A DNA stretch of 64,000 bases from an uncultured Pelagibacteraceae bacterium (GTDB lineage Bacteria > Pseudomonadota > Alphaproteobacteria > Pelagibacterales > Pelagibacteraceae), in assembly GCA_902543485.1 (NCBI GenBank), contig CACBYP010000001.1, positions 218,762 to 282,761 on the forward strand, in the 5' to 3' direction. Below the pieces are notes generated by a model. The model was not told the DNA's origin, made no database searches, and worked only from the letters and a program-made list of their open reading frames with translations. Of the stretch, positions 1 to 7,161 are shown in pieces (within the stretch, counting starts at the first letter, position 1; each line of letters opens with the position of its first letter). Both the position numbers and the translations under genes were made by a program.

Positions 1-1
1 T

Positions 2-952
2 GAGGCAGATGTTTTATGTGGAAAGTATTTGTCTGATTTAGCAAAGAAAAATAATGTGATCTGTTCAATGGCTTATGGTGATCAGCCATCATTAATTTTA
101 GAACAAATTGAATGGGCAAAATTAAATGGTTTTGAAGTTATATGTGCAGGAAAAGGTACAAAATATCATCCATCTTTTGAATATTCAACACCAGAAACTG
201 TTTGGGGCCACTATGGCTTAACTAAAGAAAGAGCTGAAAATGAATCTGGGATGAATCCTAAAATGTTTAATAGCTTTTTATGTGGGGACAAATCATCAAT
301 TGAAATGTGTGCCGTTAGTAATGCTACAGATTTAAAATGCCCAAAAAGTGGATTAACTTATCCTCCAATAGGGGTTTATGATATTGCAAAAAAATTAATT
401 CCAAAATCTGAAGGCGGTCTATTAGACCACTCTGGTCAAGTTGAAGTTATCTCAAGCATTGATTTAGATAAAAAAGATATACCTAATGATCTTAGATGGG
501 GAGTGTATATTGTTATTAAAGCTCAAAATGAGTATGTGAAAAACTGTTTTAAAGACTATGGAATGGTAACTGATTCTTCAGGAAGTTATTCAGCAATTTG
601 GAGACCTTATCATTATATTGGATTAGAATTAGCTCAATCAATTTATTCAATAGTACTTGATAATAAGGCCACAGGTCATACAAAAAATTTTAATGCTGAG
701 ATAGCTAGTGTCGCAAAAAAAGATTTAAAAGCAGGACAAAAACTTGATGGAGAAGGGGGTTATTGTGCAAGGGGGAGGTTGATTTCATCGAGAAAATCTA
801 AACAAGAAAAAATTTTACCTATGGGTTATACTGATAATGCAGTTTTAAAGAATGATATAATGAAAGATCAATTTATAAGATTAGATGATGTTGAGCTAAA
901 TTTACAAAAAGAAATAATTGAAGCTAGAGAATATCAATACAATTTAATATAG
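2..952 (+). CDS. COG4091-type NAD(P)-dependent oxidoreductase with C-terminal SAF domain (5' truncated)
   Basis: The reading frame is open from the first bases of the window (E-A-D-V-L-C-G-K-Y) and runs into a TTG at 29 that is not a convincing start, so the gene begins upstream and its Rossmann fold is mostly missing. About 316 codons are visible. The C-terminal 80 residues have the SAF-like pattern (KKDLKAGQKLDGEGG, then ILPMGYTDNAVLKNDI) typical of the 'predicted homoserine dehydrogenase with SAF domain' family, usually about 430 residues long. These proteins are cytosolic dehydrogenase-like enzymes; the substrate cannot be told from sequence. It is not the biosynthetic homoserine dehydrogenase, which has an ACT domain instead. 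A tRNA follows on the same strand. Confidence 0.75.
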   Translation, partial: EADVLCGKYLSDLAKKNNVICSMAYGDQPSLILEQIEWAKLNGFEVICAGKGTKYHPSFEYSTPETVWGHYGLTKERAENESGMNPKMFNSFLCGDKSSIEMCAVSNATDLKCPKSGLTYPPIGVYDIAKKLIPKSEGGLLDHSGQVEVISSIDLDKKDIPNDLRWGVYIVIKAQNEYVKNCFKDYGMVTDSSGSYSAIWRPYHYIGLELAQSIYSIVLDNKATGHTKNFNAEIASVAKKDLKAGQKLDGEGGYCARGRLISSRKSKQEKILPMGYTDNAVLKNDIMKDQFIRLDDVELNLQKEIIEAREYQYNLI

Positions 953-980
953 TTGAGATATAAATTTTAATATATATAAC
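953..980 (+). promoter_or_regulatory. Candidate sigma70-type promoter for tRNA-Leu
   Basis: TTGAGA at 953-958 and TATAAC at 975-980 are separated by 16 bp. A start about 7 bp after the -10 would lie near 987, ten bases before the tRNA. The same 16-bp spacing recurs at other candidate promoters in this window. Motif reading only. Confidence 0.35.
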
Positions 981-996
981 GATGTACTTTATAAAT

Positions 997-1082
997 GCCC
1001 TCGTGGTGAAATTGGTAGACACAAAGGACTTAAAATCCTTGCCCTTTTGGGAGTGCCAGTTCGAGTCTGGCCGAGGGCACCA
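997..1082 (+). tRNA. tRNA-Leu(UAA)
   Basis: An 86-nt cloverleaf with a long variable arm. The acceptor GCCCTCG (997-1003) pairs with CGAGGGC (1072-1078), followed by discriminator A and an encoded CCA (1080-1082). The anticodon loop CTTAAAA gives anticodon UAA, which reads UUA, the commonest leucine codon in these AT-rich genes. The T-arm GTTCGAGTC is standard. NAD kinase starts three bases after the CCA. Confidence 0.97.
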
Positions 1083-1085
1083 CTA

Positions 1086-1856
1086 ATGGTTAATCCTTTT
1101 GTAGTTTCAGACAAAAATTCTAGATCATCTAAAATTAAAAATGCAGTCTTAAAAAGAATAAAGACATATTCTTTGTCAAAATCTAATTTAATAATTGTTA
1201 TAGGCGGTGACGGTTTCATGCTCGAAACATTAAAAAAATATAATAAATATAAAAAACCTTTTTATGGAATAAATTCAGGAAACTATGGTTTTCTAATGAA
1301 CAAGTTTTCAGAAAAAACAAACTATAAAAATTTACTTAAAGGAAGATTAGTTTCAATATCTCCGTTAGAGATGAGTGTAAAAAATAAATCAAACATTGTC
1401 AAAAAGTGTATAGCAATTAACGAAATTTCAGTTCTTAGACAAAGTAGACAAACTGCATCATTAACTATTTTAAACGGAAAAAAACAAATTATAAAACATT
1501 TAATTTCTGATGGTGTTTTGGTATCAACACCAGCAGGTAGTACAGCTTATAATCTTTCTGTTCATGGTCCTATCCTCAGCATTGATTCAAATAAATTATC
1601 AATAAGTCCAATAAGTGCTTTTAGACCTAGGAGATGGAAAGGAAAAATTGTTAGTGATAAATCTAAAATCACAATAAAGAATTTAAATTACATAAAGAGA
1701 CCCATAAGTGCTGTAGCTGATAATATCGAAGTAAGAAATGCAAAATCAATATCTATTAACACTAACAAAAAAATTAAATTTAATTTAATATTTGATAAAA
1801 ACAGAAGTCTTCAAAAAAAAATTAAAATTGAACAGTTAAGAAACGAAATAAATTAA
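1086..1856 (+). CDS. nadK: NAD kinase
   Basis: ATP-dependent phosphorylation of NAD to NADP in the cytosol. The GGDG motif is at residues 40-43 (VIGGDGFML), followed by GINSGNYGFLMN and the substrate-loop signature DGVLVSTPAGSTAYNLS with HGPIL. At 256 residues it is at the short end of the family; the N-terminus is trimmed to begin almost at the GGDG fold. I chose the ATG at 1086 because the longer open frame (from 1047) begins inside tRNA-Leu. The stop codon directly abuts the end of the oppositely oriented tRNA-Thr gene. Confidence 0.93.
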   Translation: MVNPFVVSDKNSRSSKIKNAVLKRIKTYSLSKSNLIIVIGGDGFMLETLKKYNKYKKPFYGINSGNYGFLMNKFSEKTNYKNLLKGRLVSISPLEMSVKNKSNIVKKCIAINEISVLRQSRQTASLTILNGKKQIIKHLISDGVLVSTPAGSTAYNLSVHGPILSIDSNKLSISPISAFRPRRWKGKIVSDKSKITIKNLNYIKRPISAVADNIEVRNAKSISINTNKKIKFNLIFDKNRSLQKKIKIEQLRNEIN

Positions 1857-1932
1857 TGGTGCCCCCGCACGGACTCGAACCGCGGACCTATTGATTACAA
1901 ATCAATTGCTCTACCAGCTGAGCTACAAGGGC
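1857..1932 (-). tRNA. tRNA-Thr(UGU)
   Basis: A 76-nt cloverleaf on the minus strand. The acceptor GCCCTTG pairs with CGGGGGC (two G-U pairs), followed by A and an encoded CCA. The anticodon loop TTTGTAA gives anticodon UGU. The T-arm is GGTTCGAGTCC. It lies 33 bp downstream of rlmB on the same strand and may be co-transcribed with it. Confidence 0.96.
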
Positions 1933-1965
1933 ATGAATGTTTTTTTATTACGATTTATAATATTA

Positions 1966-2709
1966 TCAAGTTTTATTTTTATATTGATTTATATGATGAA
2001 AAACTATCGCTGCGCTGTTTGATATATTTAAACTCTCAATATTTTTATTAATATCTATTTTCACTGAAAAATCTGTGTACTTTTTTGTATGCTCTTTCAT
2101 ACCAAATCCTTCAGACCCAAATAGTAAAATATTATTTCCTTCCCATTTTATATTATTAAATTTTGTATCACTCTTAGCCTCAAAACCATAAATCCAAAAA
2201 TTTTTCTCTCTTAAAAATTTTAGAGTTGTATTTATATTTGATACCTCAAATATATTTATGTGCTCCATGCAACCACTCGCAGATTTATACATAAGTTTGC
2301 TTTCAGAAGGAAAATGTCTTTCTTTAATAATGATTCCATCTATGTCAAATGATGCAGCACTTCTAATTAAAGAACCTATATTTCTAGGATCAGTTACCTC
2401 ATCTAAACATGCAATTGTAAGATTTTTTTTTGTTTTGATAAATTCCTTCAAATTAATTTTTTCAAAATGTTCAATTTCAGCAACATAACCTTGATGGGTA
2501 ATTCCATCCTTTGAACAATATTTATCTAACTCTTTTCTCGTTTTGTAATATATTTTTATGTCTTTAAGCAGATTTTTTCTTGAACTCACTCTATGTATAT
2601 TTTTTTTACTTTCTTCTGTTAGAAAAACTTTAAGAATTTTTCTATTAGGGTTTTTTAATGCCTCAATAACAGCATGTTTTCCAACTATAAAAAAAGATGA
2701 TTTGTTCAT
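1966..2709 (-). CDS. rlmB: 23S rRNA (guanosine-2'-O)-methyltransferase RlmB / TrmH-family SpoU methylase
   Basis: A 247-residue SpoU-class (SPOUT) 2'-O-ribose methyltransferase. The N-terminal substrate-binding domain (FFIVGKHAVIEALKN) precedes the knotted catalytic domain: motif 1 DPRNIGSLIRSAASF, motif 2 ILLFGSEGFGM, and motif 3 IESLNISNSAAIVFH. In characterised members RlmB methylates the G2251-equivalent of 23S rRNA. RlmB next to tRNA-Tyr/tRNA-Gly/tuf is a common alphaproteobacterial arrangement. Another SpoU rRNA or tRNA specificity cannot be fully excluded by sequence alone. Confidence 0.88.
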   Translation of the reverse strand: MNKSSFFIVGKHAVIEALKNPNRKILKVFLTEESKKNIHRVSSRKNLLKDIKIYYKTRKELDKYCSKDGITHQGYVAEIEHFEKINLKEFIKTKKNLTIACLDEVTDPRNIGSLIRSAASFDIDGIIIKERHFPSESKLMYKSASGCMEHINIFEVSNINTTLKFLREKNFWIYGFEAKSDTKFNNIKWEGNNILLFGSEGFGMKEHTKKYTDFSVKIDINKNIESLNISNSAAIVFHHINQYKNKT

Positions 2710-2762
2710 GATAATCTTAGAATTTACAGTATTTATTAAGCTATTTTCCTATATTTCACGTA

Positions 2763-2790
2763 TTGCATTTGTACAATAAAAATATATAAA
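2763..2790 (+). promoter_or_regulatory. Candidate promoter for the tRNA-Tyr/tRNA-Gly/tuf operon
   Basis: TTGCAT (2763-2768) and TATAAA (2785-2790) are separated by 16 bp in the 139-bp gap between divergent rlmB and tRNA-Tyr. A start near 2797 would give a leader of about 52 nt before tRNA-Tyr. Nothing else convincing lies in this gap apart from a short GGGG/CCCC hairpin at 2822-2834. Confidence 0.35.
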
Positions 2791-2848
2791 ACGCATGTTG
2801 TTTAAAGCTTTATTGAACATGGGGTGCTTCCCCCTAAAATTATATTAA

Positions 2849-2934
<86 letters not shown>

Positions 2935-2975
2935 TTCAATAATTTTTTTTATAACATGGAGTGTACTTGGGTGTT

Positions 2976-3049
2976 GCGGGTGTAGTTCAATGGTAGAACG
3001 CTAGCCTTCCAAGCTGGATGTAAGGGTTCGATTCCCTTTACCCGCTCCA
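2976..3049 (+). tRNA. tRNA-Gly(UCC)
   Basis: A 74-nt cloverleaf. The acceptor GCGGGTG pairs with the 3' strand ending CCCGC, followed by discriminator T and CCA. The anticodon loop CTTCCAA gives UCC. It lies 39 bp upstream of the tuf start codon and is probably processed from a tRNA-tuf precursor. Confidence 0.96.
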
Positions 3050-3088
3050 AAAATTAAATTAGAGAAAAAAAAAAGAGGTAAACAAGTA

Positions 3089-4279
3089 ATGTCAAAAGAA
3101 AAGTTCGTAAGAAATAAACCGCACTGTAATATTGGAACTATAGGTCATGTTGATCATGGTAAAACAACATTAACTGCTGCGATCACAAAAGTATTAGCAG
3201 AGTCTGGCGGTGCGCAATTTACTGCTTATGATCAAATTGATAAAGCTCCAGAGGAAAAAGAGAGAGGAATTACAATTTCAACAGCTCACGTGGAGTATGA
3301 AACAGAGAAAAGACACTATGCGCACGTAGATTGTCCTGGTCACGCAGATTATGTAAAAAATATGATCACAGGTGCCGCTCAAATGGATGGTGCGATTTTA
3401 GTTGTTAATGCAGCTGATGGTCCAATGCCACAAACAAGAGAACATATTCTTTTAGCAAGACAAGTTGGTGTTCCAGCAATAGTTGTTTATTTAAATAAAG
3501 TTGATCAAGTTGATGATAAAGAAATGATTGAGCTTGTTGAAGAAGAAATTAAAGATTTATTAACATCATATAAATTTCCAGGTGATAAAACTCCAATCAT
3601 CAAAGGCTCAGCGTTAGCAGCTGTAGAGGGAAGAGATGATGAGATTGGAAAAAATTCAATAATGGAACTTATGAAATCTGTTGATGAATTTATACCACAG
3701 CCTGATAGACCAAAAGACAAAGATTTCTTGATGCCTGTTGAGGATGTATTTTCAATCTCTGGAAGAGGTACGGTTGTTACGGGAAGAGTTGAGTCTGGTG
3801 TAATTAAAACCGGTGATGAAATAGAAATTGTTGGAATTCGAGAAACAAAAAAAACAGTTTGTACAGGAGTTGAAATGTTTAGAAAACTTTTAGACTCTGG
3901 TGAGGCAGGAGATAACATAGGAGCTCTTTTAAGAGGTGTTGAAAGAACTGATGTTGAAAGAGGTCAAGTATTATGTAAACCTGGTTCAATAACCCCTCAC
4001 ACTAAATTTGAAGCTCAAGCATATGTTCTGAAAAAAGAAGAGGGTGGAAGGCATACACCTTTTTTTACAAAATATAGACCACAATTTTATTTCAGAACAA
4101 CTGATGTTACAGGTGAAGTAGAATTACCTGCAGGCACAGAAATGGTTATGCCAGGTGATGATGCTAAATTTACAGTTAAATTAATTACACCTATTGCAAT
4201 GGCTGAAAAGCTAAACTTTGCTATTCGTGAGGGTGGTAGAACAGTAGGAGCTGGAGTAGTAACTAAAATTATAGAGTAA
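3089..4279 (+). CDS. tuf: Elongation factor Tu
   Basis: A 396-residue GTPase that delivers aminoacyl-tRNA to the ribosome. G1 is GHVDHGKTT (residues 18-26), the switch region is RGITIS, G3 is DCPGHADY, G4 is NKVD and G5 is SAL, followed by the two beta-barrel domains ending [11 protein letters not shown]. The length is normal. An AGAGGT sequence 9-14 bp before the ATG is one of the clearer ribosome-binding sites in the window. tRNA-Tyr and tRNA-Gly precede it and tRNA-Trp follows within 7 bp. No second tuf lies between fusA and rpsJ, so this may be the only copy. Confidence 0.98.
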   Translation: MSKEKFVRNKPHCNIGTIGHVDHGKTTLTAAITKVLAESGGAQFTAYDQIDKAPEEKERGITISTAHVEYETEKRHYAHVDCPGHADYVKNMITGAAQMDGAILVVNAADGPMPQTREHILLARQVGVPAIVVYLNKVDQVDDKEMIELVEEEIKDLLTSYKFPGDKTPIIKGSALAAVEGRDDEIGKNSIMELMKSVDEFIPQPDRPKDKDFLMPVEDVFSISGRGTVVTGRVESGVIKTGDEIEIVGIRETKKTVCTGVEMFRKLLDSGEAGDNIGALLRGVERTDVERGQVLCKPGSITPHTKFEAQAYVLKKEEGGRHTPFFTKYRPQFYFRTTDVTGEVELPAGTEMVMPGDDAKFTVKLITPIAMAEKLNFAIREGGRTVGAGVVTKIIE

Positions 4280-4286
4280 ACTCCAT

Positions 4287-4362
4287 AGGAGTGTAGCTCA
4301 ATTGGTAGAGCGCCGGTCTCCAAAACCGGAGGTTGGGGGTTCGATTCCCTCCGCTCCTGCCA
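4287..4362 (+). tRNA. tRNA-Trp(CCA)
   Basis: A 76-nt cloverleaf between tuf and secE. The acceptor AGGAGTG pairs with CGCTCCT (4352-4358), followed by discriminator G and an encoded CCA. The anticodon loop CTCCAAA gives CCA. The tuf-tRNA-Trp-secE-nusG order is widely conserved in proteobacteria. Confidence 0.97.
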
Positions 4363-4373
4363 AAACTTAAATT

Positions 4374-4565
4374 ATGAAAAACCCATTAAAATTTATACAG
4401 GATGTTAAGCAAGAAGCTTTCAAAGTTACCTGGCCCACTGGCAAGGAGGTTATACAAGGATCTTTAATGGTTGTTGCCATGGCAATTGTAGCAGCTCTAT
4501 TTTTTCTTTTATTGGATCAAGTTCTTCAATTTCTTTTAGAAATAGTTTTAAAGGTTAATCTGTAA
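4374..4565 (+). CDS. secE: Preprotein translocase subunit SecE
   Basis: A 63-residue single-spanning inner-membrane protein that clamps SecY. It has the short alphaproteobacterial form: an amphipathic start (FIQDVKQEAFKVTWPTGKE, the conserved SecE signature) and one transmembrane helix at about residues 30-58. It starts 12 bp after tRNA-Trp. Its stop codon overlaps the nusG start in TAATG. Confidence 0.95.
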   Translation: MKNPLKFIQDVKQEAFKVTWPTGKEVIQGSLMVVAMAIVAALFFLLLDQVLQFLLEIVLKVNL

Positions 4566-5095
4566 TGAAAAATTGGTATATTGTACAATCGCACTCGAGC
4601 TTTGAAAATAAAGTTGCACAAGAAATTAAAGAGGAAGCTACAAAAGCAAATCTTTCGGATAAAATTGAGGAAATTATTGTTCCTACTCATGATATTACTG
4701 AGGTTAAAAGAGGAAAAAGAGTTCAAAGAAAAAAAAAATACTTTCCAGGATATGTTTTATTAAAAAGCGAAATGGATAATACTATCTATCACATGATTAA
4801 AAATTTAAAAAAAGTAAGTGGTTTTTTAGGAACAAAAGGTACACCAATACCTGTATCTGAAAAAGAAATTGAAAAAATACTTGGCCAAATTAAAGATGGC
4901 GTTGTACAACCAAAATCGGGTGTTGAATATAATGTTGGTGAGAAAGTTCAAGTTATAGATGGACCCTTTGCTTCATTTAGTGGTTTGGTTGAAGATATTG
5001 ATGAAGAAAAATTAAGATTAAAAGTTTCAGTGTCAATTTTTGGAAGACCAACACCTGTTGATTTAGAATATAGTCAAGTAGAAAAGGCAAGCTAA
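4565..5095 (+). CDS. nusG: Transcription termination/antitermination factor NusG
   Basis: 176 residues. The NGN domain begins [18 protein letters not shown] and contains KYFPGYVLL; the C-terminal KOW domain contains [17 protein letters not shown]. NusG binds RNA polymerase and links it to Rho or to the ribosome through S10. It overlaps secE and rplK by one base each, so translation is probably coupled along secE-nusG-rplK. Confidence 0.97.
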   Translation: MKNWYIVQSHSSFENKVAQEIKEEATKANLSDKIEEIIVPTHDITEVKRGKRVQRKKKYFPGYVLLKSEMDNTIYHMIKNLKKVSGFLGTKGTPIPVSEKEIEKILGQIKDGVVQPKSGVEYNVGEKVQVIDGPFASFSGLVEDIDEEKLRLKVSVSIFGRPTPVDLEYSQVEKAS

Positions 5096-5523
5096 TGGCA
5101 AAAAAAGAAATAAGTGGATATATAAAATTACAAATAAATGGTGGTCAGGCAAATCCAGCTCCACCAGTAGGCCCAGCTCTTGGTCAAAGAGGGATTAATA
5201 TAATGGATTTTTGTAAAGCTTTTAATGAGAAAACAAAATCTTTTGCTGGCAAACCTGTCCCAGTAATTATCACAGTTTATAAAGATAAAAAGTTTGATTT
5301 TATAATTAAATCACCACCAGCATCTCATTTTATTAAAGAGGCTGTAAAATTAAAAAGTGGTTCAAAAGAACCTGGAAGAAATATTGTTGCTAAGATTTCC
5401 AAGAAACAATTGAAAGAAATAGCAGAAAAAAAAATGGCAGATTTAAATGCACATGATGTTGATGAAGCTGCAAAAATCATTGCAGGATCTGCTAGATCTA
5501 TGGGTATTGAGGTAATAGAATAA
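5095..5523 (+). CDS. rplK: 50S ribosomal protein L11
   Basis: 142 residues, standard length. The N-terminal domain has the proline-rich signature [24 protein letters not shown]; the C-terminal domain binds the GTPase-associated region of 23S rRNA ([15 protein letters not shown]). It is the stalk base contacted by EF-G and by RelA-type enzymes. One-base overlaps with nusG and rplA. Confidence 0.98.
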   Translation: MAKKEISGYIKLQINGGQANPAPPVGPALGQRGINIMDFCKAFNEKTKSFAGKPVPVIITVYKDKKFDFIIKSPPASHFIKEAVKLKSGSKEPGRNIVAKISKKQLKEIAEKKMADLNAHDVDEAAKIIAGSARSMGIEVIE

Positions 5524-6212
5524 TGTCATCAAAAAGATATAAAAAACTACCTGAAAAAACTAGAGATTTACAATCTGAAACATTGGATAAATTAATACCT
5601 ATTCTAAAGCAAAATTGTACAACAAAATTTGACGAGTCTTTAGATATAAGTTTACAAATTAATAACAAACAAAAAAAAAATGAGATCAATATTAGAACAG
5701 TTGTTAATTTACCGGGCGGTACTTCAAAAAAAGTAAAAGTTGGCGTTGTTTGTGAAGAGAATAAACTTCAAGAAGCAAAAGATGCTGGAGCAGAAGTTGT
5801 TGGTGGTGATGAACTAATAGAAGAATTAAAGTCAGGAAATATAAGTTTTGAAAAATTAATATGTACTCCAGGCATGATGATTAAACTTTCAAAATTAGGA
5901 AAAGTACTTGGTCCTAAAGGTTTAATGCCTAATCCAAAATTGGGGTCAGTAACTAATGATGTCAAGAAAGCTGTGACTGATGCGAAATCAGGTCAAGTTG
6001 AAATAAGAAATGATAAAGACGGAAATATTGGCATTAGTATAGGAAATAAATCTTTTGCTGACGATAAGTTAATAATGAATTTCAATGCAGTAATAGATGC
6101 TTTAGAAAAAGAAAAATCAAATAATACAATTAAAGGTGATTTGATTAAACAAGCTTTTATAACCTCAACAATGGGTGTTTCTTACAAAATTAAATTAGGA
6201 AAGAGCATTTAG
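5523..6212 (+). CDS. rplA: 50S ribosomal protein L1
   Basis: 229 residues, normal length. The signature GKVLGPKGLMPNPKLGSVT is present, followed by the RNA-binding C-terminal part ending MGVSYKIKL. L1 forms the mobile stalk beside the E site and in many bacteria represses its own operon. A run of ten A residues (5671-5680) lies in the coding sequence. rplJ begins two bases after the stop, so there is no room for an L10 leader here. Confidence 0.97.
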   Translation: MSSKRYKKLPEKTRDLQSETLDKLIPILKQNCTTKFDESLDISLQINNKQKKNEINIRTVVNLPGGTSKKVKVGVVCEENKLQEAKDAGAEVVGGDELIEELKSGNISFEKLICTPGMMIKLSKLGKVLGPKGLMPNPKLGSVTNDVKKAVTDAKSGQVEIRNDKDGNIGISIGNKSFADDKLIMNFNAVIDALEKEKSNNTIKGDLIKQAFITSTMGVSYKIKLGKSI

Positions 6213-6214
6213 TT

Positions 6215-6724
6215 ATGATGAATAAAGAACAAAAAAAACAGTATATATCTGATATGACGGATCAGTTTGAAAAGTCTGAAGCAGTAATAGTTACTCATTA
6301 TCAAGGTTTGACTATGAACCAACTTGATGACCTAAGATCTAAGATGAGAGAACATGGCATTAAATTTAAAATTACAAATAATAGAATAACTAAATTGGCA
6401 TTAGAAAAAACAAGATGTAAAGAACTATCAAATTTATTTTCAGGTCCAACTGCTGTAGCATTATCAAAAGATGCGATAACATCTGCAAAGATTTTAACAA
6501 ACTTTTCAAAAGAAAATGAAAGTTTAAAGATTCTAGGTGGAATCATGGGTTCAGATATTTTAGACGTTGCTGGCGTCAAAAATGTAGCTACTTTACCTTC
6601 ATTAGACGAAGCTAGGGCAAAAATAGTGGGAATATTGAGGTCTCCAGCACAAAAAATAGCAAGTATTTTACTTGCGCCAGCTTCAAAAATCGCTATTTTA
6701 GCGCTCGAAAAATCAAAAAAATAA
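6215..6724 (+). CDS. rplJ: 50S ribosomal protein L10
   Basis: 169 residues. It has the N-terminal rRNA-binding domain (SEAVIVTHYQGLTMNQLDDLRSK) and a C-terminal helix that carries the L7/L12 dimers. There are two adjacent in-frame ATGs (6215 and 6218), and either could be used. The gene follows rplA by two bases. In E. coli, L10 control acts through a leader before rplJ; such a leader cannot exist here, so any autoregulation must act elsewhere. Confidence 0.96.
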   Translation: MMNKEQKKQYISDMTDQFEKSEAVIVTHYQGLTMNQLDDLRSKMREHGIKFKITNNRITKLALEKTRCKELSNLFSGPTAVALSKDAITSAKILTNFSKENESLKILGGIMGSDILDVAGVKNVATLPSLDEARAKIVGILRSPAQKIASILLAPASKIAILALEKSKK

Positions 6725-6742
6725 CCAGGGACAAGAATTACT

Positions 6743-7114
6743 ATGGCTGACTTAAATAAAATTATAGATGACTTATCAAGTTTAACTGTTGTAGAAGCAG
6801 CTGAACTTTCAAAACAACTTGAGGAAAAATGGGGAGTAACTGCAGCAGCAGCTGTAGCAGCAGCACCAGCAGCAGCAGGTGGAGCGGCACCAGCGGAAGA
6901 AAAAGATGAATTTACAATTATGCTTACTGCAGCTGGAGATAAAAAAATTAATGTTATAAAAGAGGTTAGAGCTATTACTGCTTTAGGCCTTAAAGAAGCA
7001 AAAGATTTAGTTGAAGGTGCACCGAAAGAAGTCAAATCAGGTGTTAATAAAAAAGAAGCTGAAGAGATTAAGCAAAAACTTGAAGCAGCTGGCGCAAAAG
7101 TAGAACTAAAATAA
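6743..7114 (+). CDS. rplL: 50S ribosomal protein L7/L12
   Basis: 123 residues. The N-terminal dimerisation helices ([26 protein letters not shown]), an Ala/Pro/Gly hinge at about residues 34-52 built from GCA/CCA-type codons, and the factor-binding C-terminal domain ([21 protein letters not shown] ... [13 protein letters not shown]) are all present. The sequence GGGACA lies about 10 bp before the ATG. It is followed by the 47-bp rplL-rpoB junction, which contains a hairpin. Confidence 0.98.
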   Translation: MADLNKIIDDLSSLTVVEAAELSKQLEEKWGVTAAAAVAAAPAAAGGAAPAEEKDEFTIMLTAAGDKKINVIKEVRAITALGLKEAKDLVEGAPKEVKSGVNKKEAEEIKQKLEAAGAKVELK

Positions 7115-7131
7115 ATTAGATAGGATTTTTT

Positions 7132-7154
7132 ACTGGTTAAATTTTTTGATCAGT
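7132..7154 (+). promoter_or_regulatory. Hairpin in the rplL-rpoB junction
   Basis: The RNA could fold into a 10-bp stem (7132-7141 with 7145-7154; eight Watson-Crick and two G-U pairs) closed by a three-base loop, ending 7 bases before the rpoB ATG. There is no U-run after the stem, so it does not look like a simple terminator. It might be a processing site, a partial attenuator or an rpoB translation control element; E. coli has an attenuator and an RNase III site at this same junction. Confidence 0.4.
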
Positions 7155-7161
7155 AGTAGAG

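Noticed and set aside
1047..1085. Upstream start for NAD kinase
   Set aside because: It would begin inside tRNA-Leu and add non-family residues; the ATG at 1086 fits better.
2822..2834. GGGG-TGCTT-CCCC hairpin before tRNA-Tyr
   Set aside because: Only four base pairs and no U-run; too weak for a terminator or regulatory claim.
3505..3918. Open frame of 137 codons antisense to tuf
   Set aside because: It lies wholly inside the highly conserved tuf gene and has no recognisable domain or start signal.
6835..6895. Trinucleotide-like GCA repeat in rplL
   Set aside because: It encodes the normal Ala/Pro hinge of L7/L12 rather than an unstable repeat of interest.
6301..7035. Long open frame (about 244 codons) on the minus strand opposite rplJ-rplL
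   Set aside because: It is a shadow of the Ala-rich and Lys-rich codons of rplJ and rplL; the translated protein is low-complexity and matches no family I recognise.
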